In this document: positions 20,956-31,420 of the stretch, piece after piece | How the letters are laid out: each line of letters starts with the position of its first letter | Position numbering within the stretch: position 1 is the stretch's first letter | Source: Ustilago trichophora | Taxonomy: Eukaryota; Basidiomycota; Ustilaginomycetes; Ustilaginales; Ustilaginaceae | Assembly: GCA_900323505.1 (NCBI GenBank) | Contig: OOIN01000038.1 | Span: forward strand, 186,001 to 250,000 | Direction: 5' to 3' | Length of the DNA stretch: 64,000 bases | The notes under the pieces: model-generated | Told to the model about the DNA's origin: nothing | The model's input: the letters and a program-made list of their open reading frames with translations, nothing else | Database searches by the model: none | Position numbers and translations under genes: made by a program

Positions 20956-22597
20956 ATCAGACACCTACCTGGATCTCATCAGTCCTGCTAAGGATGCGAT
21001 CAGCCCAGTGTTGAAGGGTAGACAGAGCTCTCTTCCCTCTGTCTCTCTCGAATACGAGCAAGTGCTTTCCTTGACTTCGCTGTGCCCACGCCCTACCAAT
21101 TCATCTATGCTTCGATCTATCCATGTTTTACTCACCCAAAAGAAACAGACTTGTTGCCTGTCTAACCTCAATTCAGTCTACCATAAGCCTCAGTTGGACA
21201 GCCTGTGATGGACTGAATATCCATCCGAAACAAGAGAGCGTAAAAGAACAGATCCGGATCTACATGTTTTCACCTTGTCTGTGCGCAGTCCATGTGCCAG
21301 TGTCTCGGCATCCTGGCTCGTTTTCAAGTGGGAAAGTTGGGCGCAAGGGGGAGGACTAAGTCGCTTTGTCATGCCAGATACGTTCCACCTCGTTCGTGCT
21401 TCAGACCCTCCTTACCTTTGTGACTTCAACTTCGTGTCTTGCCGCTGCTTTCGTTAGCAGGTGTGCATCGGTCCGAAAGTGTACCCCAATTCATCTTCTC
21501 CCACTTCGCTTGATACACGCCGATCGCAAACAATCACAAAGCTCCTCAGCCCACCTCCTGTCGATTTTCTCGTCCAGTGCTGGCCTTTCCGCAGCACGTT
21601 TTGTAAGGGTCTAGACGGTCGGTGAACGATCCCGCTTGTAGGCGGCGGGTCGAAGAGTCCGCTAAACGCGATTGAGTGGTTCGCAATGCATGATGCAAGA
21701 ATGCAGACAGTTCCCGATGCAGATTTGGTGGGAGGAATCGCTGTGTACTACACCCTCGACTCCAATCACCGACATGGAAGGGGAAACTTTCTTACACAAT
21801 CTTATTCCCGACAGAGCTTGGATTTTGGCCGTACAAGCTTGTTTGAATCGCAGTCTCTGCTTCACGAAAGGAGAGCAGCTCAGAAGTAGGCCATGCGAGA
21901 CGTGGGTTCAGCAACGGGACCGGCAACTGGCTGCCCGAAGAAGACGCGCTGCCATTATCCTCCCACAACGTCGCAGGAAGGCGTTGTGGCATCGTTGCCG
22001 GTTGATTTGCTGTCCCACAACAACCTTTCATAGCTGAGATGAAGAGTCTGGCTGCGAGTCCTTGCTCGACAGCATGGCTCAGATCAGCCACCGATGTCAC
22101 AGTGTGCAGTAATTCGGGCTCAGAGGTGACAGCGAGAAGATTCCACATATTGTCCTTACAAGACTAGCCCCCCGCAATCTGTTGCTCGCAAGACAATGCA
22201 GTACCGTACAGGCCGGAGCACGGCTGCTTCTGGAATCCCACAATCTCGGGCCCACAGACGACACACTCTCGATATCCTCTAGGCAGCCATACCATGAGCA
22301 CCCCACTACACCCACCGCAGTCACACATTGTGCAAGTCGTATCACTCTTGTTAAACGACAGCCCATGACAATTGTGGTGTCTTCGGCCGTTTCCTTGCAA
22401 CCCGCAACCCTCAAAGCCCACAGACAGACAACAATGGTCAAACATAGGCTGGAGTGTCCACCTTAGGGGCTTCAAGTTCTCGTTTGTCCTCGTCAAAGCT
22501 ATAAGTAAGGTACAATCGTGAAGTGAGCATGCCCCCTTCCGTTCACGTTGCTCCTCCTGTGTCCCCAATTTCTTCGGTCAGGTACCATCGTTCCACC
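20956..22597. other. Intergenic region in secreted-protein island
   Basis: No supported gene in 1.6 kb. The part 21960-22425 has five CCCACA hexamers. A TATA-like TATAAG lies at 22500-22505, 98 bases before the next ATG. Confidence 0.5.
22500..22505 (+). promoter_or_regulatory. TATA-like element TATAAG
   Basis: It sits 98 bases upstream of the ATG at 22598, matching the spacing seen in the other island genes. Confidence 0.5.
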
Positions 22598-23701
22598 ATG
22601 AAGCTTAACATCTTTGTTGCTTTGGCACTGTCCACCAGCGTCCTCACTCTCGCTGCACCCGTTCCGACTGGAGCTGAGAGCTTGACAAGGGCATTTGTGA
22701 GTGTCAGAAAGGCGCTCACGAAAGTGGGATCAGGAAGTTCGCGAAAGGTAGAGGGGTCAATGTACAACGAAGGTATTAATCATGACACGAACATCCCGGG
22801 TCATAGCAGTATACCGCCTCCTTCTCACTCCAACCCCAAGAGTAGTGCCGATTCTACCCCGGACCACTCGCCTCCGGCTAGTCCTCCCCCTCGCCAGCCG
22901 TCGACTACACACGCGTATCCTGATTCTGCTCACCGTGGTGGGCAGCGTCACGCTCCTGCTGCGGCATCTGGGCATCTCTATCCTGATACTGCTCCACTCA
23001 CCACCGAGCATCGTGCTCCTGTTGCGCCAGGTCGCATGCATCCTCATCCTGGACCCTCTCAACTCGGTGGACAGCGTCACGCTCCTGTTGATGCCTCTGG
23101 GAACATGTATCCTGACCCTTCTCAGTTCACCACCCATCGCGCTCCTGTTGCCGAGCACGGTAGCATGTATCCTGATCCTCGTGAGCATGGTGGGTCGCTT
23201 TACGCTCCTGCTGCTGCGTCCAGTGGCCATTTCGTTGGCATGGAGCACATGCTTCCGACTGGCGTTAAACCTCATCCAGAGTCTTCGTACGGCGGAATGC
23301 AGTTCGGTGGCTCAACCCAGCACTATCCAACTCAACACGCCCCTGCAGCTTATCCTCATGACAACTATGCGGGCTATCCCAACACCTATGCAGGCTCCCA
23401 AGGCAGCTATTCGGGCTCCCATGGCAACTATGCGGGATACCATGAACTCTGGTCGCCCTTGACATACCGGCCAGGTCACTCCGTCCCTGGCCAGTCGTAC
23501 TCGGAGATGGGCACTAATCGTCGTAAGTTTTCTTCGTGCTTTAGGTGCCCGCTAGATCAGATTGATGCAATTGAAAAGCTGACCACGTGAAGATCCTCCT
23601 GCATCTGTCTACACCATATATTTCCCTGACTAGATTACATGGACGGTGCACCTGGACAAATCATTTCTCCCTCACGTGAAAGCTACCCCTGGAGTCATTG
23701 A
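22598..23701 (+). CDS. Secreted protein 4 of island (His/Pro/Tyr repeat protein)
   Basis: The model has two exons, 22598-23522 and 23634-23701, with a GTAAGT donor, a phase-1 intron and 330 residues. The signal peptide (MKLNIFVALALSTSVLTLA) is almost the same as that of the 17966 protein and is followed by Ala-Pro-Val-Pro-Thr-Gly. The middle holds at least four imperfect repeats of about 25-30 residues centred on RHAP(A/V)..(A/S)G..YPD, then a run of YAG(Y/S) units, giving a hydrophilic, Cys-poor, probably disordered surface. The 68-base last exon ends SRESYPWSH and resembles that of the 17966 gene. I chose the ATG at 22598 for its ACC context and MKL start; an in-frame ATG upstream at about 22529 would bury the signal peptide. 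Function unknown; candidate effector or wall protein. Confidence 0.8.
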
Positions 23702-24873
23702 AGATACCGTTGGTACAGCTACTCTTCTTGCGCACCGTTCCTCGATTTTTTTGGCTTCAAGTGTCCAAGGTACAGGGGTTTGGGCATCTACCACTACTTA
23801 CAGTTCCTTTCTTGATCCTCTATCCTCAGCCTCACCCTCTCCTTTGCCTATGATTCTCTCATATATGCCCCTACGGCAGATACAAAAACCCTCGCACACC
23901 ACCGTCATAGCTTCTTTCTTCGATACAATTTCCTCGTTACATCACTCCTTGGCGAAAACCTGTCGATCGCTTGTTTCGCCGTACTCCATACAACTGTGAC
24001 ACCATTGAAATCATCGCTAGCTTGCGAAGAGGCTCCAAGCTTAAGCTTGATTTCATACTCGTGTACGTCATCTGAACAAAGCGTCAAATATTAACACTGC
24101 CGTTACATCCGACTATACAGTAGACAGCTCGTACCAGTGAAGTTTGGGCCCACACATGAGCTCTCAAAGTTTGGAACCCTACGTGTCCAGGAGTATCGAT
24201 TGTGACCCCCGTTGATAGTCTAGACCAGAACCAAGCTTGGCGCTCTCGTCCTTCGATTCCACCCCTGTTCATCATTTACCGTTGGTGGGCTCTTCATCCA
24301 CCCTGCTGCTACGGCGAGTGGTGAGACATGGTGACTCACGCCCATGCACATGTGCTTTTTTTTCTTCGATTGTGGGACGGCGAGCCTCCCACTGCAGCCA
24401 CGCATGGCCAGTGAAGATCACACCTCTTTTGTGTGTATGATGGGAGGCGCTAGATTTGGTTTGGATCAGCCATGCCGTTTTTGTGTGGGACGTGAAACTT
24501 GGCAGCAAGGGACCGTTGTTATGCAGTACTTAGGTGTGTGAATCTTTTGGGCGTCGATGTGAATTGTAAGGGTCTGGTTGCTGCCTAAAGAAGTCCCGTG
24601 CCGTGCCTCAATTTGGTCCACGCTTTGCGAGACATTGAGGGCGGCACACGGCAACGGCAACAGCGGTGGATACTGTGCCCTCTGAGCCGGTTGCCACATG
24701 CCCTTGCATCCGTTCTTGTCAACACACATCGCCCTGCATGCTATAAGAAGCAGCCCCTCTTTCCCTTTGCTTCATCATTCGCCATCATTTACATCCTTTC
24801 CACTATCTTCTTTATACACATTCTCTCATCCAACGTTCACCTCGCTCACCGAAGCAGATTCAAAAGAGCAAAG
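23702..24873. other. Intergenic region in secreted-protein island
   Basis: No supported gene. A TATA-like element lies at 24742-24747 before the next gene. The leader after it is a CT/CA-rich stretch. Confidence 0.5.
24742..24747 (+). promoter_or_regulatory. TATA-like element TATAAG
   Basis: It lies 132 bases before the ATG at 24874, with a pyrimidine-rich leader between them. Confidence 0.45.
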
Positions 24874-25581
24874 ATGCGATCATTCACTGCAACCACCCTG
24901 CTGCTGGCTCTATTCTCCACGACGGCCACTCTAGCTGCACCTCTGGGTCCACCAATGGATCTTAAGGCCGTGGAAGAGGTCGCAACGTCCAACTTAGAGC
25001 CCCTAGAGGAAGGGTTAAGCCATCTCGGCTTTACCAACGCTCGCGCACCTCCTCAGTCTACCTTCCACGAGGCATCAGGTCGATTCCGACAGCATGCGCC
25101 TCCTGACTTGCACATTCCTGGAGGCAGACCTGTCTACGACGCCGCTGCTCCAAACTGGCATCAACACTCGCCAGCTACTCTGTCTACTCCTCATGCTGAG
25201 TCTGGCGGTCCATTCGCTTTCGGCTACAAGGGCTCGGAGTACGAGGCAGTTTTGCCCTCTGTTTCGGCCAGGATGAGACCGGAAAGCCCTTCCAACGCTC
25301 GGTTCCGCAAGATAGCTTTGACGGCCTTGAAGAAGGACAAGGAGATGTTCAAGCATAAGGGAAGCTCGCCTTTAGCGGACATGGTTCGGAAGCAGAGAGG
25401 CTCATCATTCGTAAACGTGGTCGAGATGGCGGTGGAGCGTAATAAACAGCTCCAACGACAAAAGAAGTTGAGCCCGGAGGAATGGGAAGAGGTGACGAGC
25501 TCGCCTACGCGGGATAGCACAGTCCCTTCGGAGGACACGAGCCGGTTCAACGACTCTCCTCAGAATCGCTGGAATTTCTGA
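24874..25581 (+). CDS. Secreted protein 5 of island
   Basis: This single exon encodes 235 residues. The signal peptide (MRSFTATTLLLALFSTTATLA) ends before Ala-Pro-Leu-Gly-Pro-Pro. A short acidic helix (LKAVEEVATSNLEPLEEGL) follows, in the same place as the amphipathic segments of the neighbours. The middle is Pro/His-rich. The C-terminal 90 residues are basic and probably helical (ALKKDKEMFKHKG, ERNKQLQRQKKL) and end in NRWNF. There are no Cys residues in the mature part. I recognise no enzymatic domain. Unlike four of its neighbours it has no 3' intron. It is placed in the family by its signal junction, strand and position; this is weaker than sequence homology. Confidence 0.75.
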   Translation: MRSFTATTLLLALFSTTATLAAPLGPPMDLKAVEEVATSNLEPLEEGLSHLGFTNARAPPQSTFHEASGRFRQHAPPDLHIPGGRPVYDAAAPNWHQHSPATLSTPHAESGGPFAFGYKGSEYEAVLPSVSARMRPESPSNARFRKIALTALKKDKEMFKHKGSSPLADMVRKQRGSSFVNVVEMAVERNKQLQRQKKLSPEEWEEVTSSPTRDSTVPSEDTSRFNDSPQNRWNF

Positions 25582-25896
25582 TCGCTTGATAAAGCAGCAG
25601 TTCTAAGCAGCGGATTTCTGGCAATGACTGTGTGAGCATGGCTGCGGCTTATCTCGAGTATCGACTCGAAATGCGAGTCCCCGCTGGCCAATGCCAGTCC
25701 CACCATTCCCAACAGCCAAAGAAAACGACAACCATTTCCCACACCCAAGCCCCCCACCTTCATACATTGCACCATCACCATCACCACCACCATCATGACC
25801 AACAGTAGCAGAAGTAACAAGCACCCTTTTGTCGTCGGTCGAAACCGTACTTTACTGTACCGTATCGCTCCTTTCGATCTTTCTTCTACTATCAAA

Positions 25897-25950
25897 CGAA
25901 CCGAACCAAGCCGAACCGAACCGAGTCGAGTCGATTCGATTCGATTCGGA
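25897..25950. repeat. Phased CGANN pentanucleotide repeat
   Basis: Roughly ten units of five bases all begin CGA but drift from CGAAC to CGAGT to CGATT along the array. Confidence 0.85.
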
Positions 25951-26125
25951 CTCGGCCGAGGCCCCTCTCTTTATCCCTTTTCCCTTGATGCAAAGGGGAA
26001 AGAAAGACTCTCACGCTTATGAAATTTGGCCGCAAAAAAAGTCACCGTCCCACAAATCGAGCTTCGTGTTCCCCCCTCCTCTTGCCCTCTCCGTGAGTGT
26101 GTGTGTGATATCAGAGCGCCTCTTG

Positions 26126-26152
26126 CGTGTGTGTGTGTGTGTGTGTGTGTGT
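26126..26152. repeat. (GT)n microsatellite
   Basis: About 13 perfect GT units lie in intergenic DNA. Confidence 0.95.
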
Positions 26153-26504
26153 ATTTTTCCCACTGTATTGCGCTATCGTGTATGCTAGGCAGGACGCAAC
26201 GTCATCTCTCTCGTGCTGCAGGATGGCATTTCCCGCGCTTGTGTTTGACGCCACCCCTTTTGCCTTTGACATTTTTCCCTCCGGTTTTTTGAGCGGAATC
26301 GACCTCGTCATCACCACCCCAACCAGTTTATGAAGTGTGTCATTTGTTCCCCAAGGGGTGAGAATTTCCAACCAGCTGCATATGTTGTGTCGAACAAGCT
26401 CTCCATTGCATTGGGCACAGCAAAGAGTTTGGGCATGAGAATGCAAGGAGAGCGTAGTGTTTATATACTGCTTTACATCTCACATGATATGTACAGAGGG
26501 GTGT

Positions 26505-26507
<3 letters not shown>

Positions 26508-26547
<40 letters not shown>
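26508..26547. repeat. Poly(T) microsatellite
   Basis: About 40 T residues lie roughly 340 bases upstream of the 26887 gene. Confidence 0.95.
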
Positions 26548-26886
26548 CCCAGAGAGAGAGTCGCCAAGGTTGCCTCGGAGCGGTGCGTTTGCCTCGCAAG
26601 TTTGCGCTCGCGTTCCTGTGTTTGAACCTTAAAACAAGAGTACCCTCTTCGTCGTTGTTGGTTGACACTCCGGCAAAGAGGTGAGGGTTTGAGCCGACGG
26701 CTTACTCCGGGTAACATTTGTTTTTGCTCGCCGAAATCGACGGCCTCTTACATCAACCTCATATTTCGCCCTCTTAAGACCCTTGGGATCCACTTTTCAA
26801 TATCAGCTCTCTCTGTCGGCGTTGTCTGCGGAGCCGTATCTCTGCTCACCACCTCGCAGCAACAACGAAGCCACGTAAAAAGAACA

Positions 26887-27756
26887 ATGTCGTCCTCTCC
26901 CAGCACTTCACCTCTACTTTTGCTGCTTTCAACAACGACAAAAGCACTACTACTCCTGCTCCTCCCTTTGGTTTGGCTTCATTTTTTACCTTGGCTCACA
27001 CTTGGTGCGCCTGTTCCGCTGCTCGGGGAGAATGTAGCGGAAGAAGTAGCGGCAGAGATTGCCGAGGCGGGCTCGCCGGACTGGTCGCGGGAAGCGGCAT
27101 GGTTAGGATTTCGAAACATGCGAGAAGGAGATCGTCCACATCTGCCCGAGTCGTACGAGCACGATTGGCACGTAGTCAACTCTCCTACCCGAGGGCTTGT
27201 CACTGACCAACCTGCGCGCTTGCGTTTGGGAATCACGGCCAAAGAGTCGCACGAAGCACTCGAGAGCCATATCGCTTACCGAATCCCAGCAGGGCGTGAA
27301 CGTGGACGTCAAATCGCCCACACCACCACCGGCACCACCGCCGCCGCCGCTGACAACAACGACGATGCACAGGTGGTGATGACAAGGATTAGAAGACCGC
27401 CTCTCTCCCCCGAGCGACAGCAGCACCAGTTGAATTGGGACCAAGAGCAACAGCTATGGCCACAACAACAGCAGAACTACCAGAGTTGGCAAGTGCAACA
27501 ACAACAGCGACAACGTCAACTGTGGCAACAACAACAGCATCAACTGTTGCATCGACAACAGATGCAACGTCAACAACAGCTGCTCCAACAGCAACAGTTG
27601 CAACACCTCCATCTGCAGCAACAGCAAGAAGCACAGGCGGCAATTCTGAGACACGAACGTGAATCCGACCACCACAAAAGTCGCTCCTTTTGGCCGTTTA
27701 CAGGCCTCAAGAAGAAAAAAACTCGTCAAGCCAAGGCAAAGCTTCCGCAAGAGTGA
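26887..27756 (+). CDS. Secreted or signal-anchored protein 6 of island (Gln-rich)
   Basis: This single exon encodes 289 residues. The N terminus is a long Leu-rich hydrophobic segment (about residues 9-42) ending LTLGAPVP, the same Ala-Pro-x-Pro junction as the other island proteins, so it is a long signal peptide or an anchor. A short acidic helix (ENVAEEVAAEIAEAG) follows, as in the 24874 protein. Residues about 175-255 are dominated by Gln with His, Leu and Arg, encoded by mixed CAA/CAG codons, a likely coiled coil or aggregation-prone tract. The tail is strongly basic (LKKKKTRQAKAK). The ATG at 26887 (AACA context) is the first that starts the hydrophobic segment. Function unknown. It converges with the uL2 gene. 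Confidence 0.7.
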   Translation: MSSSPSTSPLLLLLSTTTKALLLLLLPLVWLHFLPWLTLGAPVPLLGENVAEEVAAEIAEAGSPDWSREAAWLGFRNMREGDRPHLPESYEHDWHVVNSPTRGLVTDQPARLRLGITAKESHEALESHIAYRIPAGRERGRQIAHTTTGTTAAAADNNDDAQVVMTRIRRPPLSPERQQHQLNWDQEQQLWPQQQQNYQSWQVQQQQRQRQLWQQQQHQLLHRQQMQRQQQLLQQQQLQHLHLQQQQEAQAAILRHERESDHHKSRSFWPFTGLKKKKTRQAKAKLPQE

Positions 27757-28359
27757 GCTCCTTCCCCTTGTTTCCAACTCTTTGACGATGCTGCTTCTTC
27801 CATCTTTCCTGCGGTCTTGGACCCACTTGTAAGATGCCCAATGATTTTCCACATGATCTTTTTTGAACCCACTCTACAGTACTATGAATTTTAGCTTGTT
27901 TACGAAATGACAATTAGGCTCAGCAGAGGGTGGGTGGCTCAGATGCACAGATGTTTTTAGAATGCGCGAGTGAAGGAGAGCGAGAGAAACGAGATTGAGA
28001 TTACCAATCTTTCTTTTGGGTGGTTTGAGTGTGCAGTGTGCAAGAGAAGAATACACGACCCTTGGACGCGCCCTGTTCAGGGTTACGACGGGGGGGACAT
28101 TGAATCCTAAGGATGATAACGGCGTGATGAAATGTGGTAAAAGGCCTAAACAAGGTGGCAAAATACATGATGATGATGATGATGATGAGAAGAGAATCGA
28201 GAGCTGTGCCGTTTCCATACAGCTTTCGACTCCACAGAGAGGGGGGAAAGAGTGAAAACGCGACCGAAAACCAGAAGAAGAAACCGAAACAGAACCCATG
28301 CGACAAGCAGCCCGACGGAAGCAATCGCTTGGTCAAGCGAGCGTAGAAGCGTGGCGAGT
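27757..28359. other. Convergent intergenic region
   Basis: 3' ends of the Gln-rich gene and the uL2 gene. A short GAT repeat lies near 28167-28190. I see no gene. Confidence 0.6.
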
Positions 28360-29985
28360 TTAGGCGTCCTTGGTCTTGATGGTACCGCGGATAAGACCGG
28401 TACGACGGGCGGCGATGAGACCGACCTTCTGACCGGCGGGGGCGTAGCGCGAGCGGGTGGAGGGCTTGCCGATGTGCTGGTGGTTACCACCACCGTGAGG
28501 GTGGTCGACGGGGTTCATAGCCACACCACGAGTGCGAGGCCACGAGTTCCTCTTGACCTTGAACTTGTGGTGAGCACGACCCGCCTTGAGCAAAGGCTTG
28601 TCGATACGTCCACCACCAGCGACGATGCCGATGGTGGCACGCGAGGTCGAGGGGACGGTCTTCTTGGCACCAGAGGGAAGACGGATGCGCGAGGTCTTGC
28701 CGTTCGAGTCGTGTCCAATGATGGTGGCGTAGTTACCCGAGGTACGGGCGAGCGAACCACGGTCACCAGACTTCTCCTCGACGTTGCAGACAATGGTACC
28801 TTCGGGAAGCGAAGAGAGGGGGAGAACGTTGGCAACGTTGAGGGCAGCCTTCTTACCGCAGTAGACAAACTGGCCGGTGGAGAGACCCTCGGTAGCAACA
28901 AAGGTCTCGACACGGGTGCGGTACTTGTAAGGGTCACGGAAAGCGACCTTGGCAAGGGGGGCACCACTGTTGTAGTCGATAGGAAAAAAGGAGCGAGACA
29001 GTCAGTATGCGTGTGCAAAGGGGGATGAAATGAGCACAACTTTGCTTTTTGGCATCCAAAACAGCATCACAATGTTGCATTGCAGAGCAGCAAGAGCTCC
29101 TTGTCGAGATTGTCGAAACTTGAACAGCTTGTCAGATCTTTTGGTAGTTTCAAAAGTTGTCGAGGTTGGGATGGTGGGCGAGGATTGTAGCACTGGGCTC
29201 GACAGATCCGAGATGAAAGTGGCTGTGGACGTGATTGTAAAAATGAAAATGCTGGAGGCATCATGCCATCGTCGTGGTTGTTGAAATGTGGATGGTGCTG
29301 AAACATGATGCTGGCGTGCTGCATCGGCGCATTGCACCGTGCAAAAGATTGACGAGGTTTTGCGCGTGATGTGACTATGCTAACGAATGCACCGCAAGTC
29401 CTCTTCCACTGATTGCAGCTGCTCGCCAAGCAACTCAAGGCCTGATGCGCCGGACAAGCAACGGAGGACAACTCGGATGAAAGTAAACTGCCGTCTTGGG
29501 TTACCCTTCCGAAGTACGCTGCATCATGTTCTGCAATTCGAAGCGTCTTCCAGCAATGCCTGTAAAGAAACGCCTACATGCGATATTCCTCTGATCGTTT
29601 CGGCTGCTTGCCACACTGTGACATCCATCCCGGCTGCATGCGCTCCAATCGAATGTACGGTACGTCTACTTCTTTGTTATTTTGTCGAATATGAATGCTG
29701 AATGCCGAGTTGAAACTGCTACCTGGATGTCGATGCTGAATTGCTGATAACTATCGATGCGTGATGCAAATGCTGCTGCTGCTGCTGTTGTTGTAAGATG
29801 CTGTTGCCTGTAGAGAAAGACACTTACCGACCAGCGTCGTGGATGATCTCCTTGACAACACCTCGGATGTAACCGTTGCGCTCGGCGTAGTCGTAGACAC
29901 GGAGCTTGGCGGGAGCCTTGTTGTGCTTGGTGTGAGCGGTGAAGATACCACCGCTCTTTCGCTGAGCTCGAATGACCCTACCCAT
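28360..29985 (-). CDS. RPL2: 60S ribosomal protein L2 (uL2)
   Basis: The model has two exons, 29985-29828 and 28966-28360, with a GTAAGT donor and CAACAG acceptor, giving 254 residues, the same length as yeast Rpl2. The start [10 protein letters not shown] and motifs such as ALNVGN, ATIIGHD, the universally conserved [10 protein letters not shown] loop (containing the His near the peptidyl-transferase centre) and the basic C terminus identify uL2 without doubt. It binds domain IV of 25S rRNA and supports subunit association. The join restores the conserved DAGR-GAPLA segment. The single intron is 861 bases, long for a smut gene, and lies early in the coding region, as is common for ribosomal protein genes. 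I searched it for box C/D snoRNA motifs and saw no convincing pair. Confidence 0.97.
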
Positions 29986-31420
29986 TGTTGTTGATTATCG
30001 GATGGTGATGAGGTGACTTGATGGTGAGGAGAAGGTTTGAAACGATGAGCACAGTGTCTTTGGGCTTGGCTTTGCGCGACTCTCTCTGACTGGGCTGACA
30101 ACAATCACAAATCTTGGGGTGTTGAGGATTCGAAGCGCTTTCTGTAGATTCGCTCTCTCACTCTGTACGAATTTGAGAATGCTGTGGGGGTTCGCTCTGA
30201 TCGTGCTGTGCTGCCTCGAGTTTGAATTGTAGGGAAATTCTAGTAGCAGAGCCAGTCTAGTGAATTTCCTCGCAGAGCGCTCTCTGAAACACGTGACTTG
30301 GATTTTCCACCTCGGCCGAAGTTTTGAATGAGAATATCGGTTCCGCATCTTGCATCGCATCCATCAATCTCGACCAAATCGGGCTAATCAGCCTCCACTT
30401 TGAGTCCAAAAAAAAACAAACTTGGCTGAGTCAAATCTGGCGTCACACAACGCACGACTCCTTTTGCCCCAACCACACACTCACTCTCTGTGTGTGTCTC
30501 TTGTGTTGATCTCCACCTCTGTTGCCGTCGTTGTCATCGTCATCGTCTGTCTCGCTACTCTCACAAATTCATCGTGAATCCTCTGCGACCAAACTTGCCG
30601 ACGACCACGACGACGAACGACATTGGGCTCGATCAACCGTATGCGCTCGGAGAAAGTTCAACTTGCACATTGTACCTTCTCCCTGCGCTCACTTCCAATT
30701 CGTAAGTCTCAATCACAGCAGCAGTACAACAAGCATAGCATGCATCCTCTCGATTCATCTCCATCTCAATTCATCCAGACCAAAAGCCATGGACGACCCC
30801 CGTTTCGCCAAAACCGCGCCCCAAAGTGATGACTAAAATATCACATTCACAAGCTCAACAGTCCAAGAGACTTTGGTCTCGGTGACGAGTTAATTCTTCT
30901 TCTTCTGCAATTCTGATTTTTTTTACTTCCTTCTCATCTCATCGTCCTTATCTTCCCATCATGGTCGATGTCTTGGAGATGGTCGAGGATGGAATGCATG
31001 CTATCTGACAAACGATCTGGATATGGTTGCTGACATTCACGTTTGATGTTCCCATTCTTTGCTTATCGTTATGGTGTCGATGCTCTTTTAGAAATTTGAT
31101 AAAGATTACCCCCCCAAATCACAGCTTATTACCCCTTCGAACGGTATTCGTACTGGATCGCTCTCACTCCGCTTCTTGTGCCGTCGTCTGATTTTCGTCC
31201 CCCTGGACACCATAGCGAATCGTTTTTTTTTTCGCGTCGCACGGTCCACCAATCAGCCAATCCCTTCTACTGAGCTCTTTCACCGCGATCCCCTAACCTC
31301 AGCTCCTGCTGTTGGCACCTTTCTCCTGAGCTGTGTCCCTGTCGACCCTCGTCTTCGCATCTCGATCTTTGGACAGAGTCCAAACCGCCGATCTCACTTT
31401 GCCGAGGGTGTTGTTCTACC
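29986..31420. promoter_or_regulatory. Divergent uL2 / RAD10 upstream region
   Basis: This 1.4 kb stretch separates two divergent genes. It is rich in CT/CA tracts. A tiny frame at 30789-30836 starting MDDPRFAK ends within 15 codons and is not supported as an exon. Confidence 0.5.

Larger units (their letters stand above)
25582..26886. other. Intergenic region with repeats
   Basis: No supported gene. It holds a phased pentanucleotide repeat (25897-25950), a GT run (26126-26152), a T run of about 40 (26508-26547) and the promoter of the next gene. Confidence 0.55.

Noticed and set aside
20889..21208. Alternative long last exon of the 20423 gene via the acceptor at 20888
   Set aside because: The intron would be only 45 bases, and the peptide would begin by translating the pyrimidine tract of a much better acceptor at 20932.
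28967..29827. Box C/D snoRNA in the uL2 intron
   Set aside because: I searched the coding strand for a TGATGA/CTGA pair with a suitable stem and found none convincing.
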